This document shows, piece after piece, positions 16,599-24,025 of a DNA stretch of 64,000 bases. Source of the stretch: Hymenobacter convexus. GTDB lineage: Bacteria > Bacteroidota > Bacteroidia > Cytophagales > Hymenobacteraceae. Location: the NCBI RefSeq assembly GCF_030580955.1, contig NZ_JAUQON010000006.1, positions 248,001 to 312,000 of the forward strand, read 5' to 3'. Position 1 is the stretch's first letter; each line of letters begins with the position of its first letter. The position numbers and the translations under genes are program-made. Below the pieces are notes generated by a model, which was not told the origin of the DNA, ran no database searches, and saw nothing but the letters and a program-made list of their open reading frames with translations.

Positions 16599-18988
16599 CG
16601 CCGCAAACTATCCGGCACGCCGCCGCCGTTGTTCATCTGCTCCAGCAGGTTGTCGGCGGCGATGGTATCGACGGCCACGGCGCGGCGACGCGGCTCCGAT
16701 TCGGACACGCAGGTGTACTTCTTGTTGATTTTGACGGTGGGCTTGGGGAAGTGGCCGGGCGTGTAGCCCAGCTCCTTGTCCTGGTAGATTTTCTCCATGA
16801 ACTTGCCGAAGATGGGCAGGGCCGTGCGGCCGCCCTCGCCCTGCTGCGAGCCCACGAAGTGGATGCTGCGGTCTTCGCCGCCCACCCACACGCCGGTCAT
16901 CAGGTCCTTGGTCATGCCCATGTACCAGCCGTCGGAATAGTTGCTGGTGGTACCGGTTTTGCCGCCGATTTGGTTGTCGTTTTTCCACAGTTCGTAGTCC
17001 CAGAGGGCCTGGGAGGTGCCGCCGGGCTCTTCCATGCCGCCGCGCAGCATGTAGGTCATCAGCCAGGCGGTTTCGGCCGGGATGGCGCGGTGCTGCACGG
17101 GGTCGAACTGCTGGATGACGTTGCCGTTGCGGTCCTCGATGCGGGTGACGAGGCGCGGGTCGGAGCGGAAGCCGTTGTTGAGGAAGGTGCTGTAGGCGTC
17201 CACCATTTCGTACACGCTCACGTCGCCGGCCGAGCCCAGGCCGATGCTGGGCACCGGCAGCAGCGGCGAGGTGATGCCGACTTTGTGGGCGTACTTGGCC
17301 ACGTTTTCCCAGCCCACTTTCTCGGTCAGCTGGGCCGTCACCGAGTTCACGGAGCGGGCCATGGCGTGGCGCAGGGTCATGTTGATGCCGGTGTATTCGC
17401 GGGTCACGTTGTCGGGCTTCCACTCCATGGGCTGGCCGTTTTCGACGTAGTTGATGGTCACGCGCTGGTCCCGAATGCGGTCGCAGGGCGAGTAGCCGTT
17501 GTCGAGGGCCGTGAGGTACACGAAGGGCTTGAACGTGGAGCCGGCCTGACGCCTGCCCTGCTTCACGTGGTCGTACTGGAAAAAGCGGAAGTCGAGCCCG
17601 CCCACCCAGGCCTTAATCTGGCCGGTGAAGGGGTCCATGCACATCATGCCCGATTGCAGGAAGTGCTTGTAGTAGGCCAGCGAATCGAGCGGCGACATCA
17701 CCAGCGTGGTGTCGTTGTCGTCGTGCTTCCAGGTGAAGACTTTCATCGGCCGCTTGGCGTTCAGGGCCGAATCGAGGCGCTGGGGCTGGTTGCGGTAGCG
17801 GTTGGCGAGACTCTTGTAGCTCTCGGTGCGCTTCATCTGGGTGAGGATGAAGTCGGGGATTTCTTGGCCTTTCTCGTCCACCCAGGGGTTGGAGCCGCGG
17901 TTGCGCCAGAAGTTGTCGAACTGGCGTTGCAGGGCCTTCATGCGCTCGTGCAGGGCTTCCTCGGCGTGGGCCTGCATGCGGGAGTCGATGCTCAGGTAGA
18001 TTTTCATGCCGTCGCGGTACATGTCGTGGCCGGTGCTGTCGCACCAAGCATCCACAAACTGGCTGATGGCGCTGCGGAAGTAGGTATCGGGCCCGTCGAT
18101 GTGGGGCTCGACGTGGTAGTTGAGCACGATGGGCGTGGCCTTGAGGGCCTTGATTTGGGCGGCGGGCAGCACGCCGGCCTGGCCCATGCGGTCGAGTACC
18201 ACGTTGCGGCGGCGCAGGGCGGCGGCCGGGTGGAACTTGGGGTTGTAGGCCGTAGGGTTGTTGAGCACACCCACCAGCATGGCGGCTTCCTCGGGCTTGA
18301 GGCTGTCGGGCGAGGTGTGGAAGAAGGTTTTGGCCGCCACCTTGATGCCGAAGGCGCTGGAGCCGTACTCCACGGTATTGAGGTACATCCGCAGGATTTC
18401 CTCCTTGGTGTAGCGCTGCTCCAGGTCCACGGCCGTGAGCCATTCCTTGGTTTTGGCCACGATGGTGCTCACCACCGGAATGTAGCCCAGGGCGCCGCGG
18501 CTCTGCTGGCGGCGGATTTTATACAGGTTTTTGGCGAGTTGCTGGGTGATGGTGGAGCCGCCGCGCTTCTCGCCGCGCAACGACGAAAACGCGCCGCCCA
18601 CCACGGCCTGCAGGTCGATGCCCGAGTGCTCGTAAAAGCGCACGTCCTCGGTCGCAATCAGGGCCTTGATGAGCAGCGGCGACATCTGGTTAAGGGCCAC
18701 CGGCGAGCGGTTTTCGCGGAAATACTTGCCGATAAGCACCCCATCAGACGTATAGATTTCCGACGCCTGCTCCACCTTGGGGTTCTCCAAATCGGCCAGG
18801 CTGGGCGACTTGCCGAAGAGAAACATGAAATTGGTGCTCACCAGAAACGGGTACACCAGAAACAGGATGACGACGAGCCCGAACAGCACCCAGGCCCAGC
18901 TGGCCAGCCGCAGAGGCCAGCGGCGGCGGCGCGGTTTCGGTTTGGGGGCTGAAGAGGCAGAAGAGCTTGTCGGTTGGGAATCGGCCAT
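16595..18988 (-). CDS. Class A penicillin-binding protein (PBP1A type)
   Basis: Bifunctional peptidoglycan synthase anchored in the inner membrane. The 797-residue protein has a Pro/Arg-rich cytoplasmic tail and a single membrane helix (about 30-60, WVLFGLVVILFLVYPFLV). The GT51 transglycosylase domain carries the catalytic-Glu motif TEDVRFYEHSGID near residue 111, GGSTITQQLAKNLY near 139 and RYTKEEILRMYLNTVEYG. The transpeptidase domain has STFK (Ser near 482), SVN near 543 and KTGTTSNYSDGW near 673. All three active-site boxes are intact. ATG 18988 is chosen over a TTG three codons upstream. It appears monocistronic, with a perfect -7 element 51-58 nt upstream. Confidence 0.95.
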   Translation of the reverse strand: MADSQPTSSSASSAPKPKPRRRRWPLRLASWAWVLFGLVVILFLVYPFLVSTNFMFLFGKSPSLADLENPKVEQASEIYTSDGVLIGKYFRENRSPVALNQMSPLLIKALIATEDVRFYEHSGIDLQAVVGGAFSSLRGEKRGGSTITQQLAKNLYKIRRQQSRGALGYIPVVSTIVAKTKEWLTAVDLEQRYTKEEILRMYLNTVEYGSSAFGIKVAAKTFFHTSPDSLKPEEAAMLVGVLNNPTAYNPKFHPAAALRRRNVVLDRMGQAGVLPAAQIKALKATPIVLNYHVEPHIDGPDTYFRSAISQFVDAWCDSTGHDMYRDGMKIYLSIDSRMQAHAEEALHERMKALQRQFDNFWRNRGSNPWVDEKGQEIPDFILTQMKRTESYKSLANRYRNQPQRLDSALNAKRPMKVFTWKHDDNDTTLVMSPLDSLAYYKHFLQSGMMCMDPFTGQIKAWVGGLDFRFFQYDHVKQGRRQAGSTFKPFVYLTALDNGYSPCDRIRDQRVTINYVENGQPMEWKPDNVTREYTGINMTLRHAMARSVNSVTAQLTEKVGWENVAKYAHKVGITSPLLPVPSIGLGSAGDVSVYEMVDAYSTFLNNGFRSDPRLVTRIEDRNGNVIQQFDPVQHRAIPAETAWLMTYMLRGGMEEPGGTSQALWDYELWKNDNQIGGKTGTTSNYSDGWYMGMTKDLMTGVWVGGEDRSIHFVGSQQGEGGRTALPIFGKFMEKIYQDKELGYTPGHFPKPTVKINKKYTCVSESEPRRRAVAVDTIAADNLLEQMNNGGGVPDSLRR

Positions 18989-19038
18989 GCGAGGCAACAG
19001 AGTGGGAAGCGGAGCCGAAGCTCCGCCGCGAAGAACAA

Positions 19039-19046
19039 CAAATATA
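19039..19046 (-). promoter_or_regulatory. -7 element of the PBP1A gene
   Basis: Minus strand TATATTTG, exact TAnnTTTG match, 50 nt upstream of the ATG. No -33 TTG at the ideal 19-20 nt spacing. Confidence 0.45.
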
Positions 19047-19106
19047 CCGGTTCATGGCCCCAAAAATCAGCACCAAGCCATACGGAAGCGAAACGGTGGG
19101 GGGCGG

Positions 19107-19565
19107 CTAGCGGCGCTGCCGGCCGGCCAGGATGGCTTGGTGGTGCACGTTGCGCCGGGCCCGGGCCTTGTTGCGCTGCCAGCGCCAGCCCAGCTCAGCC
19201 AGCGCCAGCAGAATGAAGCCCAGCCCCAGGAAGTAGCTCCAGTGCAGCATGCGCACCTGCCCCCGCGTGGGCGCCTCCAACTCCTTGAACAGCAGCAGGC
19301 CCCACAACTCATCGAGCAGCGTGAGCACCCACACCACGCCGGCAAACACCCGCCCTACCCGGCCCAGCGCCAGCTGCCAGTGTAGCAGGTAGAGCGTGAG
19401 ACCCGGCAGCGCCGACAGCAGCACCAGCGGCTCTTCCTGCACCAGCGGCAGGCCCAGAAACACAATGCTGAGCGTTTCCTTCAATACCTGCGCGGCGGCC
19501 AGGCCACGGCCCAGGCGCGAAATTTTCGGGATGGAAGGCAGCGGGTGTAGGTGCGTCGTGGGCAT
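19107..19565 (-). CDS. Small membrane protein, unknown function
   Basis: A 152-residue protein with about three or four hydrophobic helices (LSIVFLGLPLV, PLVLLSALPGLTLYLLHW, VFAGVVWVLTLLDELWGLLLF, WSYFLGLGFILLALAELGW) and a strongly basic C-terminus (RNKARARRNVHH...GRQRR). I recognise no family. The ATG at 19565 is preferred because the open frame extends into the next gene's territory without hydrophobic content. It lies 50 nt downstream of another membrane-protein gene on the same strand and may be cotranscribed with it. Confidence 0.6.
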   Translation of the reverse strand: MPTTHLHPLPSIPKISRLGRGLAAAQVLKETLSIVFLGLPLVQEEPLVLLSALPGLTLYLLHWQLALGRVGRVFAGVVWVLTLLDELWGLLLFKELEAPTRGQVRMLHWSYFLGLGFILLALAELGWRWQRNKARARRNVHHQAILAGRQRR

Positions 19566-19615
19566 AGCGCGGGCAGAAACAGAGGCCAATACGCTGCCAA
19601 GATAGGCAACCGCCG

Positions 19616-20008
19616 CTAGTAGCGGCGCAGCATGACGCGGCTGGCCTGGCAGCGCCAGGTGAGAATCACGATGAGCAGGCCTTTTACGGAATCCAGCAGC
19701 AGGTTGTCGGGCTTGCCGAAGGCGTAGTAAATCCCGATGCCAATGCCAATCCACCACAGTCCCAGCACGTAGCACCACGTAGCGTAGCCCCGTTGGCGCT
19801 GCCACACCTGCACCAGCGCCACCAGTGCCACCAGCGACACAAACCCCAGCAGCCAGCCCACGATATATGTCAGAAAAGTGGTTTCGGGGCCGTATTTCAC
19901 ACCGAACTGCGTGAGGGTGAAAGCCGGTGCGAAGAACGCGCCGCCCGTCAGCGCCACCTCAAGGAGCAGAGCGATGGATAACACAACCAAAAGCAGCGTA
20001 CGGGCCAT
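19616..20008 (-). CDS. Small four-helix membrane protein, unknown function
   Basis: A 130-residue protein with four predicted membrane helices: MARTLLLVVLSIALLLEVAL, YIVGWLLGFVSLVALVALVQVW, YVLGLWWIGIGIGIYYAFG and VKGLLIVILTW. The gap before the last helix (KPDNLLLDSVKG) is polar. No family is recognised; similar small DUF-type membrane proteins are common in Hymenobacter. No gene precedes it for 278 nt, so it probably has its own promoter in the AT-richer region upstream. Confidence 0.62.
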   Translation of the reverse strand: MARTLLLVVLSIALLLEVALTGGAFFAPAFTLTQFGVKYGPETTFLTYIVGWLLGFVSLVALVALVQVWQRQRGYATWCYVLGLWWIGIGIGIYYAFGKPDNLLLDSVKGLLIVILTWRCQASRVMLRRY

Positions 20009-20076
20009 GAAGCAAAGGCAAGCGTGAAGCCGGGCCGGGCCTTTCTCAGACGTGGAAAGCCCAACGGGCCGCCAAG

Positions 20077-20208
20077 CTAAACAAGAAACTTGGATTCGTT
20101 ACTATTCAGCCGTCAACTCGCTTTCGCCATTGCGCGTGCTGACTAGCTGTAAATCGGCGCATTGGCAATGCAAATTCGCCGCTATTACCGGCCCGTCTTC
20201 TTGTTTAG
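20077..20208. repeat. Long-range 11-bp inverted repeat in the intergenic gap
   Basis: CTAAACAAGAA at 20077-20087 is exactly complementary to TTCTTGTTTAG at 20198-20208, bracketing 110 nt without an open frame. It contains a small palindrome, GCATTGGCAATGC. It may be a small structured RNA or a decayed repeat; nothing else is seen between 20009 and 20286. Confidence 0.35.
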
Positions 20209-20286
20209 AATCAATTTTTTTATAGCAAAGCTCCTATTAAAGGCGGCCACCTGTCTCCTGTTTGCTCACAGCTTTTCGCTCTGGCC

Positions 20287-20688
20287 TCAGCCGTAGCTCA
20301 GAAACGCCGCTCGCAGGCCGCTGAGAAACGACAGCAGCAGCGTGACCAGCGCCACGCCCAGCCCCAGAGCCAGCGAAATGCAGCCCAGCGCAAACCGCAG
20401 CCAACGCGGCCCGCTGTAGCTGATGGGCCAGCGCAGCAGCACGCCGATGGTTTGCAGCCCGCCCGCCAGCAGCAAAAAGGTCAGGGCTACCCAGGTCCAG
20501 AACACGGCCTGCGGCGAGTTGCGCCAGATTTCCTGCTCGAACTGCAGATTCAGGCCGGCCAGCGCAATGCCCGCGCCCGTGAGCCACAGCCGGGGCGGCA
20601 CCTCCGGCCAGTAGGGCAAATAGTGCCGCAAATGGTGATGTAGCATAAACAAGCAAATGGAGAAAGCGGAAAGCAGAGCTGGTACCAA
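20287..20688 (-). CDS. Membrane protein, unknown function
   Basis: A 133-residue protein with four hydrophobic segments (VPALLSAFSICLFMLHHHL, LWLTGAGIALAGLNL, VFWTWVALTFLLLAGGLQTIGVLL, FALGCISLALGLGVALVTLLLSFL). The His-rich HHHLRHYL loop after the first helix is notable but could be fortuitous. Its ATG is 4 nt downstream of the stop of the preceding membrane gene (20692), so the two are almost certainly coupled, and both follow the DUF4173 gene at 20941. Confidence 0.65.
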   Translation of the reverse strand: MVPALLSAFSICLFMLHHHLRHYLPYWPEVPPRLWLTGAGIALAGLNLQFEQEIWRNSPQAVFWTWVALTFLLLAGGLQTIGVLLRWPISYSGPRWLRFALGCISLALGLGVALVTLLLSFLSGLRAAFLSYG

Positions 20689-20691
20689 GGC

Positions 20692-20913
20692 TTACTTCGA
20701 CGACCACAGCAACATGAGCTGCGTGAAGGCCAGCAGCAGCAGGCCCAGCAGCACCACCGTGGCCGGCAGTACGCCGCGCACCAGGCGCTGCCACCGCACA
20801 TCGGGCGTGGCGCCCCGCTCCTGCCAGGTGAGCAGCACGCCCAGGGCGGCCACGTCGCCGATGCAAAACAGGATACCGAGAAAAGTGAGGGCGAACTGGG
20901 GAAGGGCATTCAT
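20692..20913 (-). CDS. Small two-helix membrane protein
   Basis: A 73-residue protein with two membrane helices (PQFALTFLGILFCIGDVAALGVLLTW and VLPATVVLLGLLLLAFTQLMLLW) joined by a charged loop (QERGATPDVRWQRLVRG). It lies 27 nt downstream of the DUF4173 gene and 3 nt upstream of the next membrane gene on the same strand, so it is the middle gene of a probable three-gene operon driven from the promoter with operator site A. No family is recognised. Confidence 0.6.
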   Translation of the reverse strand: MNALPQFALTFLGILFCIGDVAALGVLLTWQERGATPDVRWQRLVRGVLPATVVLLGLLLLAFTQLMLLWSSK

Positions 20914-20940
20914 GGGGAGAGGGTGAGATAGTTGGGATGG

Positions 20941-22572
20941 TTATTTCAGCGCCTGGGCCGTTTGCCAATTGGCGTAGGTGAAGCTTTGCCAGTCGGTGGG
21001 GGCAGCGTAGGCGGCGCGGGCGTTGGCCAGGGCAACATCGAGGCGGCGCTGAGCTTCGGCGGCGTCGACGACCTGGTAGGTGCCGTACTCGGTGTCGGCG
21101 GTGAGTTGGGGCACTTGGTTGAGCACGGCGCGGCGGGCCTGCAGCGTGGGCAGCACCCGGTCGGGCATGGTAAGCAAAAAGCCGATGTCGATGCTGCGGA
21201 AGCGGGCCTGCAGGTTGTATTCAGCCATCCAGACTTCCCAGTTGCCGGCGGCCAGCAGCAGTAAAACGGTGTACACGGCCAGTGCATTGAGCCGCACGAG
21301 GCTGTAGGCCGAGCGGCGCTGCCAGATTTTGAGCAGCACCGTGCCCAGCCCGAAAAACACCAGCAGCAGGAAGAAACACACCCCAATGCGCTTGTAGGCC
21401 ACCCCGCAGTGCAGAATGTAGTAGTAGTTGCGCAAACCCACCGACACGGCCAGCACCGCATTCTGCACCACCCACACCGTGGCCCCGCCGCGCAGCCAGG
21501 GCAGGCCGGGCTGGTAAAAATTGAGGTTGCGGCGGAAAAACCACAGCACAATGCCCATGGCCAGCAAGATGCTGAAGATGAGCACATACGTGCCCTCGTG
21601 CACAAACTGCATCAGGTTGAAGCCCGGCGCGGGCTCGAAGCCGAACCACAGCCAGCGGATGTCGATGGCGTTCACCACCAACAAGAGCAGGTTGACGAGG
21701 CCGAACACCGCCGCCGCCGCGTAGAATTCCTTGCGCAAGTCCAGCGCCCGCCGGGTTTTCAGGCGGAAGTCGGGCCGGCGCACGCCGAAAGAGGCCACCC
21801 CATCGCGCTGCCGCCGGATAAACTCGCCGAAGCGTGATTCGTGGTCGGCAAACACGTAGACCGGCACCGCCACCAGCACCCCGGCCACCAGCACGAAGCC
21901 CACGCCCACGAACAGCAAATGCGCCAGCGAAACATCCGGAATCAGCCGGGCCAGCCAGCTGCCCAGCAGTGCCAGCGCCCGCCCGCTGATACGTTCATAC
22001 TCCGGATTAGCCACCGCGAAGAGCAGGTGAAACGCACCCAGAATGACCAGCGGCACCACCAGCAGCCGGCCGTAGAACCAGCTTCGGCGCACGCCCGCGC
22101 CACCGTGGCGCGGTGCCCGCAGCCCGCGCAGCACCCGCAGCCAGGCTTGCGCCACGCTGTTGGTGGCCGTTAGCACCGCGTAAAGCACCAGTTTCAGGTG
22201 GGGCTGGTTCACGTAGCCCAGCAGCAGCAGCACCGAGGCCCAGCAGGCCAGCGCCGCTGCGCCCGAGCCGTACACGGCCATCATGCCGCCGCTGAACAGT
22301 GTGCCGGCCACCGCCAGCCAGAAGTAGCCCGAGCGGCGCACCGCCGCCATGCGTGGCAACAAAAGCAGTTGCGCCACCACTACAAAAAGCGTGAAAACGA
22401 GCATGTTTACACCGCCCTTCTCCTGCCAGAACAGCCAGTCGAACAGCACCATGCCCAGCGGCAGCAGCACTTTCTGCGCCTTGGTGAGCGGCGGGTGAGG
22501 CGTGGTGGTAGCAAAAGTTGCCGCTGAGGCAGCAGCGGGCCATTGGGCCCCGGGTTGAAGGGAAGTTTCCAT
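20941..22572 (-). CDS. DUF4173 multi-pass membrane protein
   Basis: A 543-residue integral membrane protein with about ten or eleven helices. The DUF4173 core is recognisable in the C-terminal half: HEGTYVLIFSILLAMGIVLWFFRRNLNF, WVVQNAVLAVSVGLRNYYYILHCGVAYKRIGV, LLKIWQRRSAYSLVRLNALAVYTVLLLLAAGNWEVWMAEYNL. A soluble C-terminal tail follows with FLLTMPDRVLPTL-type residues. The family function is unknown; DUF4173/DUF4153 genes are typically found beside winged-helix regulators in Bacteroidota, as here. The ATG at 22572 is used; a TTG one codon upstream is less likely. A CTTTG-N5-CAAAG palindrome begins 11 nt upstream of the start codon. Confidence 0.82.
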   Translation of the reverse strand: METSLQPGAQWPAAASAATFATTTPHPPLTKAQKVLLPLGMVLFDWLFWQEKGGVNMLVFTLFVVVAQLLLLPRMAAVRRSGYFWLAVAGTLFSGGMMAVYGSGAAALACWASVLLLLGYVNQPHLKLVLYAVLTATNSVAQAWLRVLRGLRAPRHGGAGVRRSWFYGRLLVVPLVILGAFHLLFAVANPEYERISGRALALLGSWLARLIPDVSLAHLLFVGVGFVLVAGVLVAVPVYVFADHESRFGEFIRRQRDGVASFGVRRPDFRLKTRRALDLRKEFYAAAAVFGLVNLLLLVVNAIDIRWLWFGFEPAPGFNLMQFVHEGTYVLIFSILLAMGIVLWFFRRNLNFYQPGLPWLRGGATVWVVQNAVLAVSVGLRNYYYILHCGVAYKRIGVCFFLLLVFFGLGTVLLKIWQRRSAYSLVRLNALAVYTVLLLLAAGNWEVWMAEYNLQARFRSIDIGFLLTMPDRVLPTLQARRAVLNQVPQLTADTEYGTYQVVDAAEAQRRLDVALANARAAYAAPTDWQSFTYANWQTAQALK

Positions 22573-22583
22573 CAATTAAAACG

Positions 22584-22598
22584 CTTTGTATTTCAAAG
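22584..22598 (-). promoter_or_regulatory. Operator site A: CTTTG-N5-CAAAG palindrome
   Basis: Minus strand CTTTGAAATACAAAG, 11 nt upstream of the DUF4173 ATG. The upstream half (TACTTTG) overlaps a near-consensus -7 element. It is one of three such sites in 4 kb (B at 25488, C at 26627). Confidence 0.7.
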
Positions 22599-22650
22599 TA
22601 GATTTTCAAAAAAATTAGCCGTGCGGCTATGGGTCGAAGGTCTCAAGACC

Positions 22651-22778
22651 GTCATGCTGAGCTTGTCGAAGCATCTCTACCGCTTCGTTCTGACGTTACG
22701 CCTCACCCCCGGCCCCTCTCCCCAAGGAGAGGGGAGCCTGACGAAGCGGCAGAGATGCTTCAACAAGCTCAGCATGAC
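22651..22778. repeat. GTCAT-type dispersed repeat overlapping a coding end
   Basis: Arms GTCATGCTGAGCTTGTCGAA plus GCATCTCTACCGC and the complement ending CTCAGCATGAC enclose a second palindrome (CCCCTCTCCCC / GGAGAGGGG). The minus-strand diiron-protein gene ends inside it at 22696. Confidence 0.85.
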
Positions 22779-23568
22779 GTTCAATTGGCGGGGGCACTGT
22801 TGCTTGGGTGATGCCCGGCTCATGTTTCATTACATCCATCAACTCGCTTTCCTGGCGTAGTGCCAGAGTGCCGCCGGCTTGCTGCATGCGTTCGAGGCGT
22901 GCGTACTCGGCCGCAATGGCCGCGCCGAAGCGCCCAACGCTGTAGCCGCCGGCCTGGAATGTGCGCCGGCTGGCCGTGTACACCACCAACGCCGTGCCCG
23001 CCATCAGCCCGCGGTAGAACTGCCGCCACAGCCACTTAGCCAGCCGGCCGCGCCCAAACGACCACTGCCGAATGGCCACGCAGTGATACACTAGGTGCAT
23101 TTCCTCATCGAGCAGAATGCGCCGGCAAATGCCCCGCAGCAGCGCCGACCCCGTGGCCTGGCGCAGCGCCCGGTAGTAGACGGCGGCCACTACTTCGGCG
23201 GTTAGAATCACGCGCACCATGTGCTCCAGGCCCAGCGGCCGCCCCAGCGTGCGGAAAACCTCGTGCAGCCAGTGCGTTTGCAGCTGCGGAATGTGCTGCT
23301 GGTCCATAAACCGCCCCAGCATGGCGGCGTGCCCCTCCTCTTCTTCGATGAACAGCTGCATGGCCGCCGCGTAGTCGGGCACACCGTACTGCCGGGCCAG
23401 GTCCAGCAGGTGGTCGCCGCCGGTACCTTCGCCGCGCTGGAAGGTTTGGAGGGAGGTACGCACGGCGCGCTGCTCGGCTGGTGTAAGCGGCTGGGCGTCA
23501 TGCCAGGGCAGCCCGGCGGCGCTGCCGCGGTTGGCCTGGAAGTAGGTTTTGACGTCGGTGAAAGTCAT
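22696..23568 (-). CDS. Ferritin-like diiron protein
   Basis: A 290-residue protein whose residues 40-165 read as a four-helix ferritin-like diiron site: Glu47 (FQRGEG), E77-x-x-H80 (EEEEGH), Glu125 (LTAEVVAAV) and E155-x-x-H158 (DEEMH). That is the ligand set of ferritin-like oxidases, oxygenases and rubrerythrins. Hydrophobic stretches near 183-200 (GLMAGTALVVYT) may contact membrane. The substrate is unknown. The last 27 residues (from about 264) are encoded by a dispersed repeat, so the natural C-terminus was probably replaced when the repeat inserted. It is 24 nt downstream of a small membrane gene and probably belongs to the radical SAM operon. Confidence 0.72.
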   Translation of the reverse strand: MTFTDVKTYFQANRGSAAGLPWHDAQPLTPAEQRAVRTSLQTFQRGEGTGGDHLLDLARQYGVPDYAAAMQLFIEEEEGHAAMLGRFMDQQHIPQLQTHWLHEVFRTLGRPLGLEHMVRVILTAEVVAAVYYRALRQATGSALLRGICRRILLDEEMHLVYHCVAIRQWSFGRGRLAKWLWRQFYRGLMAGTALVVYTASRRTFQAGGYSVGRFGAAIAAEYARLERMQQAGGTLALRQESELMDVMKHEPGITQATVPPPIERHAELVEASLPLRQAPLSLGRGAGGEA

Positions 23569-23592
23569 GTGATTGAAGTGAGCGTTTGTTGT

Positions 23593-23976
23593 TTAAAAAT
23601 CCCCCCACCCCACGCTGCTTCCGCTCGAGTCACCGGAAAGCGCTATCCATATCAGGGTTCCAAAGGCAATGCCGAGGACAGACAAAACGAACGCCGCCGT
23701 GAGGAGCAGCAGCCACAATCCTCCCACGATGTTGATGGATAGTCCAGCCTTGTTGTCGGACCAAAGGCGCCACCCAACTTTAATGGCGCGTTTCCACATT
23801 AGGATGCAGACCAGCCCGGCTGCGGCAAAGACTGAATACATACCATCATCACTCTTCCACAGCCACATACTACCCCAGCTGAACAGGTTAAAAACAACTA
23901 CACAACTAGCCGCCCAGCACAAGCTGCTGACCAGCCATTGCGGCAAGGTTACGGGTACTTCGAAGGGGTTACGCAT
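23593..23976 (-). CDS. Small membrane protein, unknown function
   Basis: A 127-residue protein with three hydrophobic helices (QWLVSSLCWAASCVVVFNLFSWG, YSVFAAAGLVCILMWK, INIVGGLWLLLLTAAFVLSVLGIAFGTLIWIAL) and a Ser/Gly-rich end (GDSSGSSVGWGDF). ATG 23976 is used; a TTG one codon upstream is the alternative. It lies between the radical SAM gene (49 nt gap) and the diiron gene (24 nt gap) on the same strand, so the three are probably cotranscribed. No family recognised. Confidence 0.6.
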   Translation of the reverse strand: MRNPFEVPVTLPQWLVSSLCWAASCVVVFNLFSWGSMWLWKSDDGMYSVFAAAGLVCILMWKRAIKVGWRLWSDNKAGLSINIVGGLWLLLLTAAFVLSVLGIAFGTLIWIALSGDSSGSSVGWGDF

Positions 23977-24025
23977 CAATAATCTGTCTATAAAAAGCTT
24001 GCAAATCCTCAGTCAGCCGATGCTC

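Noticed and set aside
16553..18952. A 799-codon open frame on the plus strand
   Set aside because: It is the exact opposite-strand shadow of the class A penicillin-binding protein gene and reads as Val/Ala/Gly/His-rich nonsense without motifs; GC-rich codon use keeps the antisense frame open.
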